Source of the DNA: Magnolia sinica
Lineage: Eukaryota > Streptophyta > Magnoliopsida > Magnoliales > Magnoliaceae
Direction of reading: 5' to 3'
Assembly: GCF_029962835.1 (NCBI RefSeq)
Contig: NC_080589.1
Span: forward strand, 18,001,586-18,065,585
DNA length: 64,000 nucleotides
Below, one piece after another: positions 12,925-22,900 of the stretch. Every line of letters begins with the position of its first letter. Position 1 is the first letter of the stretch. Position numbers and translations under genes: made by a program. The notes beneath the pieces are model-generated. The model saw only the letters and a list, made by a program, of their open reading frames with translations. It made no database searches and was not told the origin of the DNA.

Positions 12925-13345
12925 CCCCACCATGACATGTGTTATATCAAAACCGTCCATTCATTTTGTGAGATCATTTTAGTGCATGAGACCAAAAAAG
13001 AGGCAAATCCAAATCTCAAAGTGGATAACCACAAGAAAAGAGTGGTGATTGAACCGTAACCATTAAAAGCTTCCCACCACCCACTGTAATGTTTATTTAC
13101 CATCCAACTTATTGATTAGATCACATAGAGATGAAGGTAAAACAAAGATATTAGCTTGATTAGAGCCTTCTGTGGGGCCAAGAAGTTTTCAGCTGTAAGT
13201 GCCCAATTCCCACTATTTCCTATAGTGTGGTCCACTTGAGCTTTAGATCTGTGTCATTTTTGGTCTTATGCCCTAAAATAGTACGAACAATTGGATGGAC
13301 AGTGTGGATAAAACATATATGTCACAGTAGGCCCTGGCCTCATTG
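12925..13345. repeat. Foldback repeat copy, near full length
   Basis: The left arm runs from 'gagccccaccatgacatgtg' past 'aaaccgtccattcattttgt'. The right arm, from 'tgtggggccaagaagttttc' to 'gtcacagtaggccc', is its inverted copy. The centre holds the family phrase 'actgtaatgtttatttacca'. No coding potential. Confidence 0.8.
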
Positions 13346-13544
13346 TAGTGTTTATTTACCATCTAATCTTATGATAAAGTCATATGACACAATGATTTGT
13401 GCACAATGAGTTGTGCACAGCAACTTTTCTGCTGCCTCTCTCTTTTTATGCCTCTACGTGGATCTATTTCATTTTTTGGATAATGTCATGTTATGGAAAA
13501 ACCAATTTATGACTGGGATGAAGAGACCACATAAATATGGGCTT

Positions 13545-13750
13545 TATCCAAAACTTTTGTGGCTTATGAGAAGTTTTTAATGGTCGATTACCATTATTTA
13601 TTGTATTATGGTCCACTTAAGATTTGGATATGCTTTATTTTTAGGATCATACCCTAAAATGAGTTTTCAAAATGGATGGATGACGTGCATATAAGGCACA
13701 TACATCATGGTGGGTCCCATAACCATGGATGCCACCCACATCTCCAAATA
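13545..13750. repeat. Foldback repeat, right arm only
   Basis: The sequence from 'ccaaaacttttgtggcttat' to 'catacatcatggtgggtccc' matches the right arm of the family. No left arm is visible within 200 bases to the left. Confidence 0.65.
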
Positions 13751-13964
13751 AGAGGAAGGGGAAAATGTGTCAAATTAACAGATTACAAACATTTGTAATG
13801 TTCGTTAACAAATGGATTGTTTTGGATTCCATACTTAATTTTTGAACCTCTGCAACTCCTTCAAACAGTTACCAAATAGGTTTTTGGACTTCAGATTCAA
13901 ACTTTGGATTCAAATTTTAGGTTCAGGCTTTAAACTTCATATTTAACAAACATTCTTTAAGTTA

Positions 13965-14395
13965 TGTTAGGTTTAAGAGACTTACAATTTTTTGTTATTT
14001 TTTGGTGTTTTGAGAACCTCCAAGGAGAGAGCTAGGTTTTTTTTTTTTATTTTGTAAGTTTTCTCCATCCTTATAGTCTTCTCTGAATAGTAGATTGATC
14101 GTCGCTTTGTGCTATGGTTTTTTCTGCAAGGGGTTTCCACGTAAAAATTGTGTGTTCTCTATGTGGTTGCTTGAAATTTTCATTTTCTCTTGTTTGTTTC
14201 AGTCCAGATTAAGGTGTTTCTGCAGAGCCAATTCTCCAACAAGTGGTATCAAAGTGAGGTGGGTTTGATAATTTGGATCTGAGATATGGCATTAAGAGGA
14301 TCAAATGTGAAGTACGAGACAGAAATTTACGGGTAAAAATAACTTTGAACTATGGAAATCGAAGATGAAAGCCCTCCTAATTCAGTAAGTGAGGT
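13965..14395 (+). mobile_element. Ty1/copia 5' end: LTR, primer site and start of gag (fossil)
   Basis: A compact LTR of about 277 bases (13965-14241) begins TGTTAG and ends CCAACA. It contains the copia-like phrase 'aggggtttccacgtaaaaat'. Two bases later comes TGGTATCAAAG, the initiator tRNA-Met primer site. Downstream is a short gag-like start (ELWKSKMKALLIQ). Homology stops near 14395 and no partner LTR is in the window, so it is a broken remnant. Confidence 0.75.
14244..14255 (+). other. Initiator tRNA-Met primer site of the copia remnant
   Basis: TGGTATCAAAGT lies two bases after the LTR end; plant copia elements typically have TGGTATCAGAGC here. It sets the LTR border at 14241. Confidence 0.75.
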
Positions 14396-15700
14396 TGGTT
14401 TGTTAAAATAAAGTTGTTTTAACATTTACAAATAATTAAACTCAATTTGATCAAGTCAAGATGACCCAACATCACTCCTTAAATTCAATTTGAAAATCAA
14501 CATGGATTGTCGATCAATGCAGTTGATCAATCGAGCAAGCTCGACGGCCTTCGATTGATCTCCTGATCGATTGATTAGGGATCGATAAAATTTAAAATTT
14601 AATGCCTCAAGTCTCTAAACAAAATTGGTCATCTACGATCAATCGAACCTACCCATCGATCGATCGAAAATGATCAAATTTAATTCAATTTATTTGGTAG
14701 ATAGTTTTGGTCATTCTCGATGGGTGTCCTTAATCGATCGAGACCACCTGAGAAGATCCTCGATCGAACCTAGACTTTGATCAATCAAAATATAAAAAAA
14801 TTTCTAGTTTTGGTCGTCGCAACAAAATCGGCCCATTCGATCGATCGAACACCAACTTTGATCTATCAACCGAAGCTGGATAAAATAAAATAGGGTTTCT
14901 CTTCTTCTTCCATAATTTTGATGAATTCCATTGATCTCGGAATTGAGTTCAACCCATCCAATGATTTTTCCTATCATCGAATTCGGAGTAACCAAAGGAT
15001 CGCTTGGATCCAAAACATCAAGAATCTAGAATTGATGTTTGAAAACTGATTTTTGACATAACTATAGTTATCTATACCATACATAGATCATTGTGAAAAA
15101 TTCCTCAGTCAATTCACTCTAGGGTTTGAAGTCCTAACATGGTTTGGCTTTAGGATCATTTAATTTAAATCCTCCTAGACTGATATGGCTGGGTTTCTCG
15201 AAGTCTATCTTCTATATTATAGAAATTACTCGAAAACCGTTTTCTCTTCCACAAAAGTTATCCCTAGGTTAATCCTCAATGTCCATTGATTAGATCTATG
15301 ATTTTTGGATAGAAAATTACGAAAAATTGAAGGAAACATTGATGAAACTTACCGGCGGAGACTCCTCTTCATATGGCTTCTCTCTCTCTTTGGGCTACTC
15401 TTAGGTTTATGATTTTCTGTACCTTTATATAAAGAAAGAGCCTTGAATCTAAAAGATTCCACAAATGTCTCTTGGAATTTAGCAAAAAATAATATCCTAT
15501 GAACTTAAGAGTAAATCCTTTAACGTATCCCTCAATTGATAATACTCTTACCAATTGGGGTAAATGTTTAATTTTATTAATAACTACAAAATTAATTTAT
15601 TAATTTGGTTAGTCTGAATTTTACACGAGTCTAAAAAATCACGGTCGTTGAACTAGCGTAAGGTATAAATATGGTCGGTATAAGACATGCATCATCATTT
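14396..15700. repeat. TCGATCGA-rich block, probably old LTR-like sequence
   Basis: From about 14500 to 14880 the phrases 'tcgatcgatcga', 'gatcgattgatt' and 'tcgatcaatcgag' recur at irregular spacing. On the minus strand a TATA-like box (15422-15430, TATATAAAG) is followed by a leader and a possible splice donor (CCG|GTAAGT near 15350). This resembles a promoter or an LTR. No conserved protein is seen on either strand. Confidence 0.4.
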
Positions 15701-16020
15701 TTTTTTTACACACACCCACGCACTCACACCAAGTAGTTTTTAACCACAAAAGCATCATGGTGGTCTCCACAAAGGCTCATGTTACCGGAAATTTCCCCAT
15801 CCATTTGAACCAAGCATGCAATGGATGGTGCAAATCCCAGAAAATCGACCAAAGTGAAAGCAACTACTTCGCCCTCAATGCAGCACCTGTGCTGAAAGCA
15901 CTCTGCAATTTTCTTCTTTCATTGAGGCCAATAAACTGTATGGTACAAAACATAGTTCTAGACTCGGTACTTTGACTTGAAACTCAGTTGAGTCAGATCG
16001 ACTCAAACCTGTTCTTATGT
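15701..16020. other. Intergenic DNA, nothing firmly recognised
   Basis: A 72-codon open frame starts at 15757 on the plus strand but resembles no family I know and shows no flanking gene signals. The sequence 'ttgagtcagatcgactcaa' near 15990 is a short palindrome-like stretch. Confidence 0.4.
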
Positions 16021-16079
16021 TTTATTCATGCATAACTTTGAGAACTGCTCTAGTTCTATCAGGGAACTGTAACTTATAG

Positions 16080-16520
16080 TACTGCTTCTAGCTGCATCAG
16101 TTCAGTTAGACAGTTCAATCGATTAGTGATCAATCAGTACTGTACATTAAGTCTATAAACACATTTCTAAGGTTACCTTATAAAGATCTCACAAATCCAA
16201 TCATCCAATCCATCCCTGCTGTGGCCTTATTTTCCGTGGTCATCCCTTTTCCAAGACATGGGATGGATACAGTTGCCTAATAAGAGTGATCGTTTACAGC
16301 AATCTATGATTGTCTCTAACAAATAGATGGACCAAATTGTTGAATAGACCTATTTTTGTTTGAATGATCTTGACTGTCTATATTAAAGATCATTGATAAA
16401 ATGGTTAATATTTTTCAAATTATTGGACCTAGTGAACAAACTATATCAATGGATTGGATAGTCCAAGTGGCCCAAAATAAATGAATGCAATTAGGAGCAT
16501 TATAATTTATATTGCTATAA
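16080..16520. repeat. Spacer repeat, 3' side of protease gene A
   Basis: Phrases such as 'tgcatcagttca', 'ccaatccatccctgctgtgg', 'acaaatagatgga', 'aatgatcttgac' and 'tggattggatagtcc' recur in the same order on the other side of the gene (about 20290-20720), and again around gene B (about 41660-42110 and 45740-46200). Four related spacers around two genes suggest an array formed by unequal crossing-over. Confidence 0.7.
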
Positions 16521-16703
16521 GATCACTTCAGCATTTCCCTACAACTTTTAAAAATATTTTTAAATAATAAATCATTTAAGCATTAAACATCGATTCCAGT
16601 CAAGTAAAGACTCGTCCGAGTCTTTGACTCAACCCAACTCGGCAAGATATTGGGTCAAGTCGAGTTGAATTTTCAAGTTTTTGAACTATATATGGTGCAA
16701 ACA

Positions 16704-19334
16704 CTAGAATCTGGCACAGTCGGCCTTGGCAAAAGCAACCAATTCCTTATCAAGGTCATAGCCCACAATGCGATTTTGCTGTGCTAGATTTCCTAAGATC
16801 GAAACGTCAGTGGTCGGCTTCATGGCCAGGCAATATATGCCGCGATCTACCTCTGTGTAGGTCCCTATCTTGGGTAGAACTACATCGGCTCCGGTGAAAT
16901 GAAATGTTATGTCTGGTGTGACCTCAAAGTCATTGATCGAATTTACATAGTAGCACAAATGAAGTCTTCCGTAGGGGTCCTCAGCTGGGTCTAGAAATAT
17001 TTCATCATCCAATGCACTGATTAAGGCGTCGAGACCTTCCTTGAAGAGGAGTGTGTATGTTGTGCCCGAGTCGACTATGAATCCTCCCTCACCCTTCTCA
17101 TTGGCATGGAATAGTCCTTCTTTGATTGGTAGCCGGTTATTCCCGACGCTGATGCCGTCAAGACTGACATGGTAAAACTCTTCTTGGCCCTTAACCTGTT
17201 GATCAAAAGATTCAATGGTGAAAATGATGTTTTCCATGATTTCTTAATGGCCCCACTTTTGTGGGGCATTTAGCTCAAAAGCCACATTGATAGGATGATC
17301 CTAACCATGGAGTCAGATGTCGAGCCTAATCCAACAATCTATCCTGATGGGGCATATGCTCAACAAAGAATGTAAGGAATTAAATAGGAACCTCAGAAAA
17401 TGCTCACTTCAGCACCCCACTTGGGTGTAACTGAGAGGATGGACTTGGTCGTGGCAAGGGCTCTGTGGGCCCCACCTTGATGTACGTGTTTTATCCACAC
17501 GATCCATCCATTTTAACAGACTGATTTAATTAGGAATGAGTTCAAAAAGGAGATAGATCCAAGGATCAAATGAGCCACACCACAAGCAGCAGTTGTGATA
17601 ATGATGCCACCATTTGAAACCTTCTTAGGGCCCACCATGATGTTTATTTGCCATCCAACGTGTTCATAAGATCACATACATTTGGATGAAGGGAAAACAC
17701 AAAGTTCAGCTTGATAAAAAACTTCTGTGCCCCCAATAAGTTTTCACTTGTACACATTTAATCCTCATCGTTTCCTGTGGTGTGGCCCACTTTAAACCTA
17801 GATCTACCTTCTTCTTGTGCTCATTCTTTAAAATGATGAACGGCATGGATAAAATATATATATCAAGATGACCCTACAAAACCTCACTTATGAAGTCCTG
17901 CTGGGATAGGATGCGGTGCCAATGAAAAAGCTCCATGCATGCACATATATAATGGGAACTCAGTATAAGCATAAAATCTTCATTTCGTGCTAGAAATATT
18001 CACTATAGGTCCTGTGCCTATACATGCACAGGTAGCACTTCTTCATTTGCCAGACACAACCTACATTTTCCATGGTTGGTTAGGAAATGGGTACCCAAAA
18101 CAGATGTTTACACAACAGGGAGTCATACACAATCAAACACATGAGCACGTGTTACAACGTGACACTTATGTGGGATCTAAGCTTTCCATCGGCACAGCTA
18201 CACTCTTAGTTTTTTGGAATAAAAATGAGCAATTTTAGACCTTAGGTGGATCACACCGCCGTTACCTCGCTCACTAGTTAATAAAAATGCAGTATTTTTA
18301 GGTAGAAGATGTAAGCATTATTTCCAACCTCGCATGAAAACTCATATCTCACTCATGTTTCACAGCACCTGTGACCGCGTGTGAATGTATATAGCTTACA
18401 CACGTGTGGAATTGCATACATGTATAAGTTAACATGCATGATGTGCATGGTCTAGGGTTTAACGTGACAAAAAAAAAAAAATCTTGATACAAAGCATTAC
18501 CTTTAACATCTGTGTAAAATTGCCTGTAAGTTGAGCTTGCTTTCCAAAAAGGATCTTGCTCCAGGTTTTCAAATAATAGAACGGAACCAAGCAATAGGAG
18601 AATTTAAGGGCCCCTATCTGCCTAACAAACGAATACGGATCCCTGCTGAGGCCCACCAAACCGGCCTCATCTTCGTCGTAGGCTCCGGTAATTTCATGGC
18701 CACAACCGAAGATGATGCTTTCAAGCGTAATGTTGGGACCGTTAGTATCCTCCAAGATGAATGTCTCATAAGCAGCGTCGCCTTCCGTCACTGCACCATC
18801 CCCAAATGTCTCCTTGAATATGCAGACATTAGTGTTGGGCTTGCACGAGGCGGTGTACTCGACCTTACAAAAGATATTGCTGCAGGTAACCTTGTCGAAC
18901 GTCACTGACTTGGAAGGGTCGAATAGGGGCTGATTCATTTCATAACATTCTACGCAAGGCTCACATTGAACCCACAACAACGAGCTGCCTGAGTCGATGA
19001 TGGCCCACCTCTTAATTGGGGGTGTGCCCATATAGAAGCTCATCACATACTCACCTAAAGTGGGCCGAAGAGGGGCGTTTGGGACATTGATTGATGATGA
19101 TCTTGATTGACGTGATTGGAAATAGTGGAGTCGGGAGTCGGAGCGGCGGTGTGCGGCCATGGTGCGGTCATGGAGAGATATGGTGTTTGGGTTGTAGAAG
19201 GGGGAAAGTGGGGAGTCACGATGGATGAGGCGGGCCGAGAAGCCGATGTCGGCATGTGGGTGTGATGAGAGGGAAGGTGGGACATGGATGAGGATGATGA
19301 AGAGTGCAACTATAGTGAAAGTGGGTGTATGCAT
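16704..19334 (-). CDS. CDR1/nepenthesin-like aspartic protease, copy A, two exons
   Basis: Predicted secreted A1-family (pepsin-like) aspartic protease; Arabidopsis CDR1 relatives act in the apoplast in defence signalling. Exon 1 is 18501-19334 (278 codons) and exon 2 is 16704-17195 (163 codons plus stop). The donor AAG|GTAATG and acceptor CAACAG|GTTAAG join in phase 0 to give 441 aa, the usual family length. Residues 1-23 form a signal peptide. Then come the family's LIHRDSPLSPFYNP block, the first catalytic motif IIDSGSS (Asp114), the cysteine cluster WVQCEPCVECY, GLVGLSR and the second catalytic motif VDSGTT (Asp320). Two oddities: the first motif is DSG, not the common DTG, and the residue before GDG is Phe where CDR1 has Tyr. 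The start at 19334 gives the signal peptide and lies 115 bases below a TATA box. The 1.3 kb intron holds a foldback element. Substrate unknown. Confidence 0.9.
17455..17890. repeat. Foldback element in the intron of protease gene A
   Basis: It runs from 'gggctctgtgggccccacct' to 'atcaagatgaccctac', with the left arm inverted in the right arm around the centre 'atgatgtttatttgccatcc'. A copy lies at the matching place in the intron of gene B, so it was inserted before the two genes were duplicated. Confidence 0.85.
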
Positions 19335-19448
19335 GGAGTGAAGCTAGGAATAGGGAAATGGGAAGAAAATACAAGTGAGGAGAATACAAACGTTTCTAGG
19401 ATAGGTTTGAAGAAAAAGCATGGAGTGCATTGCTTGTGTGGATGACTT

Positions 19449-19455
19449 CTTTATA
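19449..19455 (-). promoter_or_regulatory. TATA box of protease gene A
   Basis: The minus strand reads TATAAAG, 115 bases upstream of the start codon. The surrounding sequence (plus strand ttctttatactaataagagg) is identical in the promoter of gene B, where the box is at 45005-45011. Confidence 0.7.
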
Positions 19456-19689
19456 CTAATAAGAGGCTAGATCCAATGCAAACCGTTTCTAGGATAGGTT
19501 TAACGTACAAATCGATATATGTGGGGCCCATTCTAATGCTCTAATGACATCCAATCCGTACATCATGTGTGGCACTTCCTATTCTCCTTGTATCCCGAAA
19601 CTCAGGTCAATTAAAAACTCTGGTGGGCCAAACTATGAAAAATCATGCCTAAACTTCTAAAATTAGGTGTTGTGGCCCGGTTTACATTC

Positions 19690-19905
19690 TATCGGTCCCC
19701 ATCCTAACTCTTTTCTATCTTTACATGTCTGTTTATTTATGGATAGAGTAGATTTGGGAAGTTTGAGGGAGGGATAATCTTCCTTTTGTTATTTTTTCAT
19801 GATACGCGGGCCAGTTTCTTGTTTTTGGTTAGCAGCTCCGCTGGAATCTTTCGGTATGTAAAGTTTTTTATTTTTTCCATTAAATGAATATATCCTTTAA
19901 AAAAG
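19690..19905 (+). mobile_element. Retroposon 3' tail (LINE-like), only in copy A
   Basis: Compared with the matching place in copy B (near 45232), copy A has about 215 extra bases. The insert ends 'ttccattaaatgaatatatc' then 'ctttaaaaaag', an A-rich end as in LINE or other retroposon tails. I see no protein in it and cannot fix target repeats with certainty. Confidence 0.5.
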
Positions 19906-20289
19906 AAGTTCTCAAATAGGAAGAATTTTTTCATGCACATTTATCCCAACTGTTCCATTTGGTGTGGCCCATCTGAGTGTTGAATCGTGCGAATTTTTGG
20001 ATTCCAAGGATAAAACCAAGGTTAGAACATGATGAACGGTGTGGATGTCATTTAAACATCACAGTGGGCCCGACATGTCAATTTGTACATTAAGCTTATA
20101 CCAGACACAGACGTATCTGGATCCGCCCCTGTAATAGAAGATGGATTGATACTGTGTGAGAGAGTTTAGAAATGAGATCTTCTGGCAAACTGAAATCATG
20201 GATTTTGGTTTCAAGTTCATAAGGATTTTAAATAAGAAATAGATTTCCTACTAAAATAGAGAGGAATTGCTAGGTAAGATATAAATAAG

Positions 20290-20720
20290 TTATAGTGCTC
20301 CTAGTTGCATCAGTTCACTTTGACAATCCAATCGATGGATCTGAAACATCCACTGAGTCCAAAATAGATTTTTTGGGCCATGACCGAAGAACGGCATAGA
20401 TAGGATGATCCGATGCATCTTTGATTTGGCCTAATTTTCTATATCCATCCTTTTTCCAAACCATGGATGGGATTGTTAGAATTGCCTAACGAAAGTTAAT
20501 GTTTGGAATGATAAGCAATCCATGATGGGTCCTAACAAATAGATGGATTAAATTCTTTATTTGACCTAATTTATGTAAATGATCTTGACCGTCCATATTA
20601 AGGCCATTGATTGAATGGTTACTTTGTGTTGTATCGGTTTTATGTTTGCATGGTATCCCATGAAATGTGTGTTGGAGCTAATGAACGGTGTAGATCAACG
20701 GATTAGACTCCATGTTCCAA
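20290..20720. repeat. Spacer repeat, 5' side of protease gene A
   Basis: Direct repeat of the 3' spacer at 16080-16520 (shared phrases: tgcatcagttca, aacaaatagatgga, aatgatcttgaccgtc, aacggattagactcc). Same orientation as its partner. Confidence 0.7.
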
Positions 20721-20959
20721 TCCGTTACTTTCTGGTGCATGTTATTAAGCAAGAGCAGTGATCTGGTGGGCTAAGTGCATGGAATGGAAACCTAGTTGCA
20801 TTCGACGTTGCTGGCATTCTCACCACCTATGTAAACCGTCCATTACGTTCAGACCCCTCTTCTTTCGTTAATGTCAAAGATCACATAAATCAGACGGCTC
20901 TAAATATATGTTACTGGGTCTATCTTCTTCGAACAATCTTCTACATTCAGTTCGCATGC

Positions 20960-21155
20960 CACTAACTAGACGTTTTGTATCATCTGATCAGCATGCATTT
21001 TCCAAGGTACCCTATGAAGAGTGCACTTCACCTAACGAACCGTCCGGATAGGTGTTGTGCATGCTACCGAGTCCTATCCTCTTCTAACTGGATGGTTTGG
21101 ATCATCTGGCCAGTATGCATTTTCCAAGTAGACTATGAAGAGTGCACTCGATCTT
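20960..21155 (+). repeat. Tandem repeat with ~122-base period
   Basis: 'gcatgcattttccaag' followed by 'ctatgaagagtgcact' occurs at 20991 and again, slightly changed, at 21113. It lies at the right limit of segmental duplication copy A. Copy B has only the start of the first unit before its similarity ends. Confidence 0.7.
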
Positions 21156-21230
21156 CACCAAAGAAGCATAGTGTATGCTGTTTTTGGAATACTATATCTC
21201 CGCACAAGCGGCACATGTATATGACATCTG

Positions 21231-21795
21231 TGCTGGGACGCCAATCCACAAACAAACCCAACGAGAAGTTAATCCAAATTTTACAGAAACCTTTGCGGAA
21301 AAAAAACCATGGCACGAAATGATGAGGAATGCACTATACAAGAAAAATTACAAAAGATGATAGATTTGAACGATTCAAAAAATCCTCGAATCTACTTTGA
21401 AACTCTCTGCATGCCTTTGAACCCTTTAAAACACTTTAAAAAGTAATAATCCTTTCCCTAATTCCTAATAAACCTGGTATATATACTACCCAATTGAAAT
21501 ATGAAATAAATTGTGTACTTACGCAACTTTGTGCTCGCGCTCGATGAGACCTTTGGTGGCATCGACATGCATCGCACACCAGTCGATGACATCAAAGATC
21601 CTTCGATGCCATTAAATAGCAATTTCCAAAATTGTCCAATAATAAAATAGGATTTTTTTTTTTCGGATTTTCTCGATTGGATCAAGCAGTTTGTCGATGG
21701 CATCAACATCATCCACATCTACTCGACGGGATCGAGTGGTCCTTCGATGGCATTGACAGACCCTGTTACAGATAAATTTAAGACATTAGAAAACA
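21231..21795 (-). repeat. 3' LTR of the old copia element
   Basis: 565 bases. The minus strand opens TGTTTTCTAATG after the purine tract and ends CGTCCCAGCA. The inner end matches the LTR start at 38880. It contains the recurring phrase 'cgatggcatcga' / 'cgatgccatt' several times between 21540 and 21765. Confidence 0.8.
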
Positions 21796-22031
21796 ATCTC
21801 CACCATGTCCGATATTCAGTTGTCATTGCTCCTTTACCACCCCCATCTCTAATTGTCTTCCATCATAATTTCATTATCACTTTTCGTGCATACTCCCGCT
21901 CATTATAGCTTCGCCAAGCCTAGAAAAGTTGCACATAACTTAAACTTCTCTGGGGGAACAATGTTCGTAAGTATGTAAGTCGGATTCATGTTTATGTGTA
22001 TCTCCTCACGCCTCCTTCGTTAAGCACCTAT

Positions 22032-22498
22032 TGTAAGAACTTTATAAGGTGGGCCTTATTGATCAACGGTCTAGATTGATCTGAATGTTGGACCGTGTGA
22101 TTATCTAAACTAGTGGACCCCACTTCTATGTGATTTACGCAGATACTCTGCATTAAGGGTGTAGTGCTATATAGCCTTACGCGGGGTTGTTTGAGTTGAA
22201 CTGGGATACAACAATGTGGAGCAATGGGAGAGAGAGTTACGATGGGATTCAAACTCTCATCTCTATAGATTCTATATAAGAGAGAACTGGGTCCCCGATC
22301 CTACACAATGACAGAACCCTAAGTCCCATCTATTATTCTGTATATTGGTGTGAAGGAGAGGAAGACTACAACAGAGGTTTTCTGGTATTCTAATATGGTA
22401 TCTATGGCATCTTAGTTAGGTAAGCCATCTGAGCCCTTGATCTCCTTGTCCTATGCACAGTTTGATCTCAGGTATTTCCACATCTAGATAATCTAACA
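22032..22498 (+). repeat. 5' LTR of the plus-strand copia
   Basis: Begins TGTAAG and ends CTAACA; matches 29137-29601 throughout. A TATA-like stretch (ctatataagagag) lies near 22270. Confidence 0.93.
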
Positions 22499-22500
22499 GT

Positions 22501-22512
22501 TGGTATCAAAGC
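22501..22512 (+). other. Initiator tRNA-Met primer site of the plus-strand copia
   Basis: TGGTATCAAAGC, one mismatch to the usual TGGTATCAGAGC, two bases after the LTR end. Confidence 0.88.
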
Positions 22513-22599
22513 AGCTGTGCAAAGGCATGGATGATCAGATTCAGATTCATCCATTAGAGATTCATATTCAAAATCAGATCTTCGAATTCCCAAATTGAG

Positions 22600-22900
22600 C
22601 AAATTGGGATTTCAAATTTTGAATCTAATTAGGGTTTTTCAATTCGGAATTCCCATATCAGTAATTAGGGATTATTCGAAACCCTAAATCCAGATTAGGG
22701 ATTTTGAATTCAAACCCCTGATCCAGTTATCAATTAGGGATTTTAAATTCGAATCCCCAAATCTAAATTCAGTAATTAGGGTTTTCCAATTGAAACCCAC
22801 ATCCAATTAGGGATTTCGGATTCCAATCCCCTAATACAGCAATTAGGGATTTCAAATTCCAGATTTCAGAGCTCATATTCGAATCCGATAATCCCAAATT
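22600..22900 (+). repeat. Degenerate tandem repeat in the copia leader
   Basis: 'aattagggattt' followed by 'gaattc' or 'aaattc' and 'ccccta/atcc' recurs about seven times at 40-65 base spacing. It is noncoding and belongs to the element's long leader. Confidence 0.65.

Larger units (their letters stand above)
16020..21000. repeat. Segmental duplication copy A
   Basis: This block aligns in the same orientation with 41640-46508: 3' flank, both exons, intron, promoter and 5' flank. The right limit is clear: 'ttcgcatgccactaactaga' followed by 'gcatgcatttt' occurs in both copies and similarity stops just beyond. Each copy carries one aspartic protease gene. Copy A has an extra ~215-bp retroposon-like insert near 19690-19905. 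Confidence 0.88.

Noticed and set aside
15757-15975. 72-codon open frame on the plus strand
   Set aside because: No family resemblance, no splice or promoter evidence; length is within chance.
18531-18908. 125-codon plus-strand frame opposite protease exon 1 (and its twin at 44140-44517)
   Set aside because: Shadow of the real minus-strand exon; it is conserved only because the exon is.
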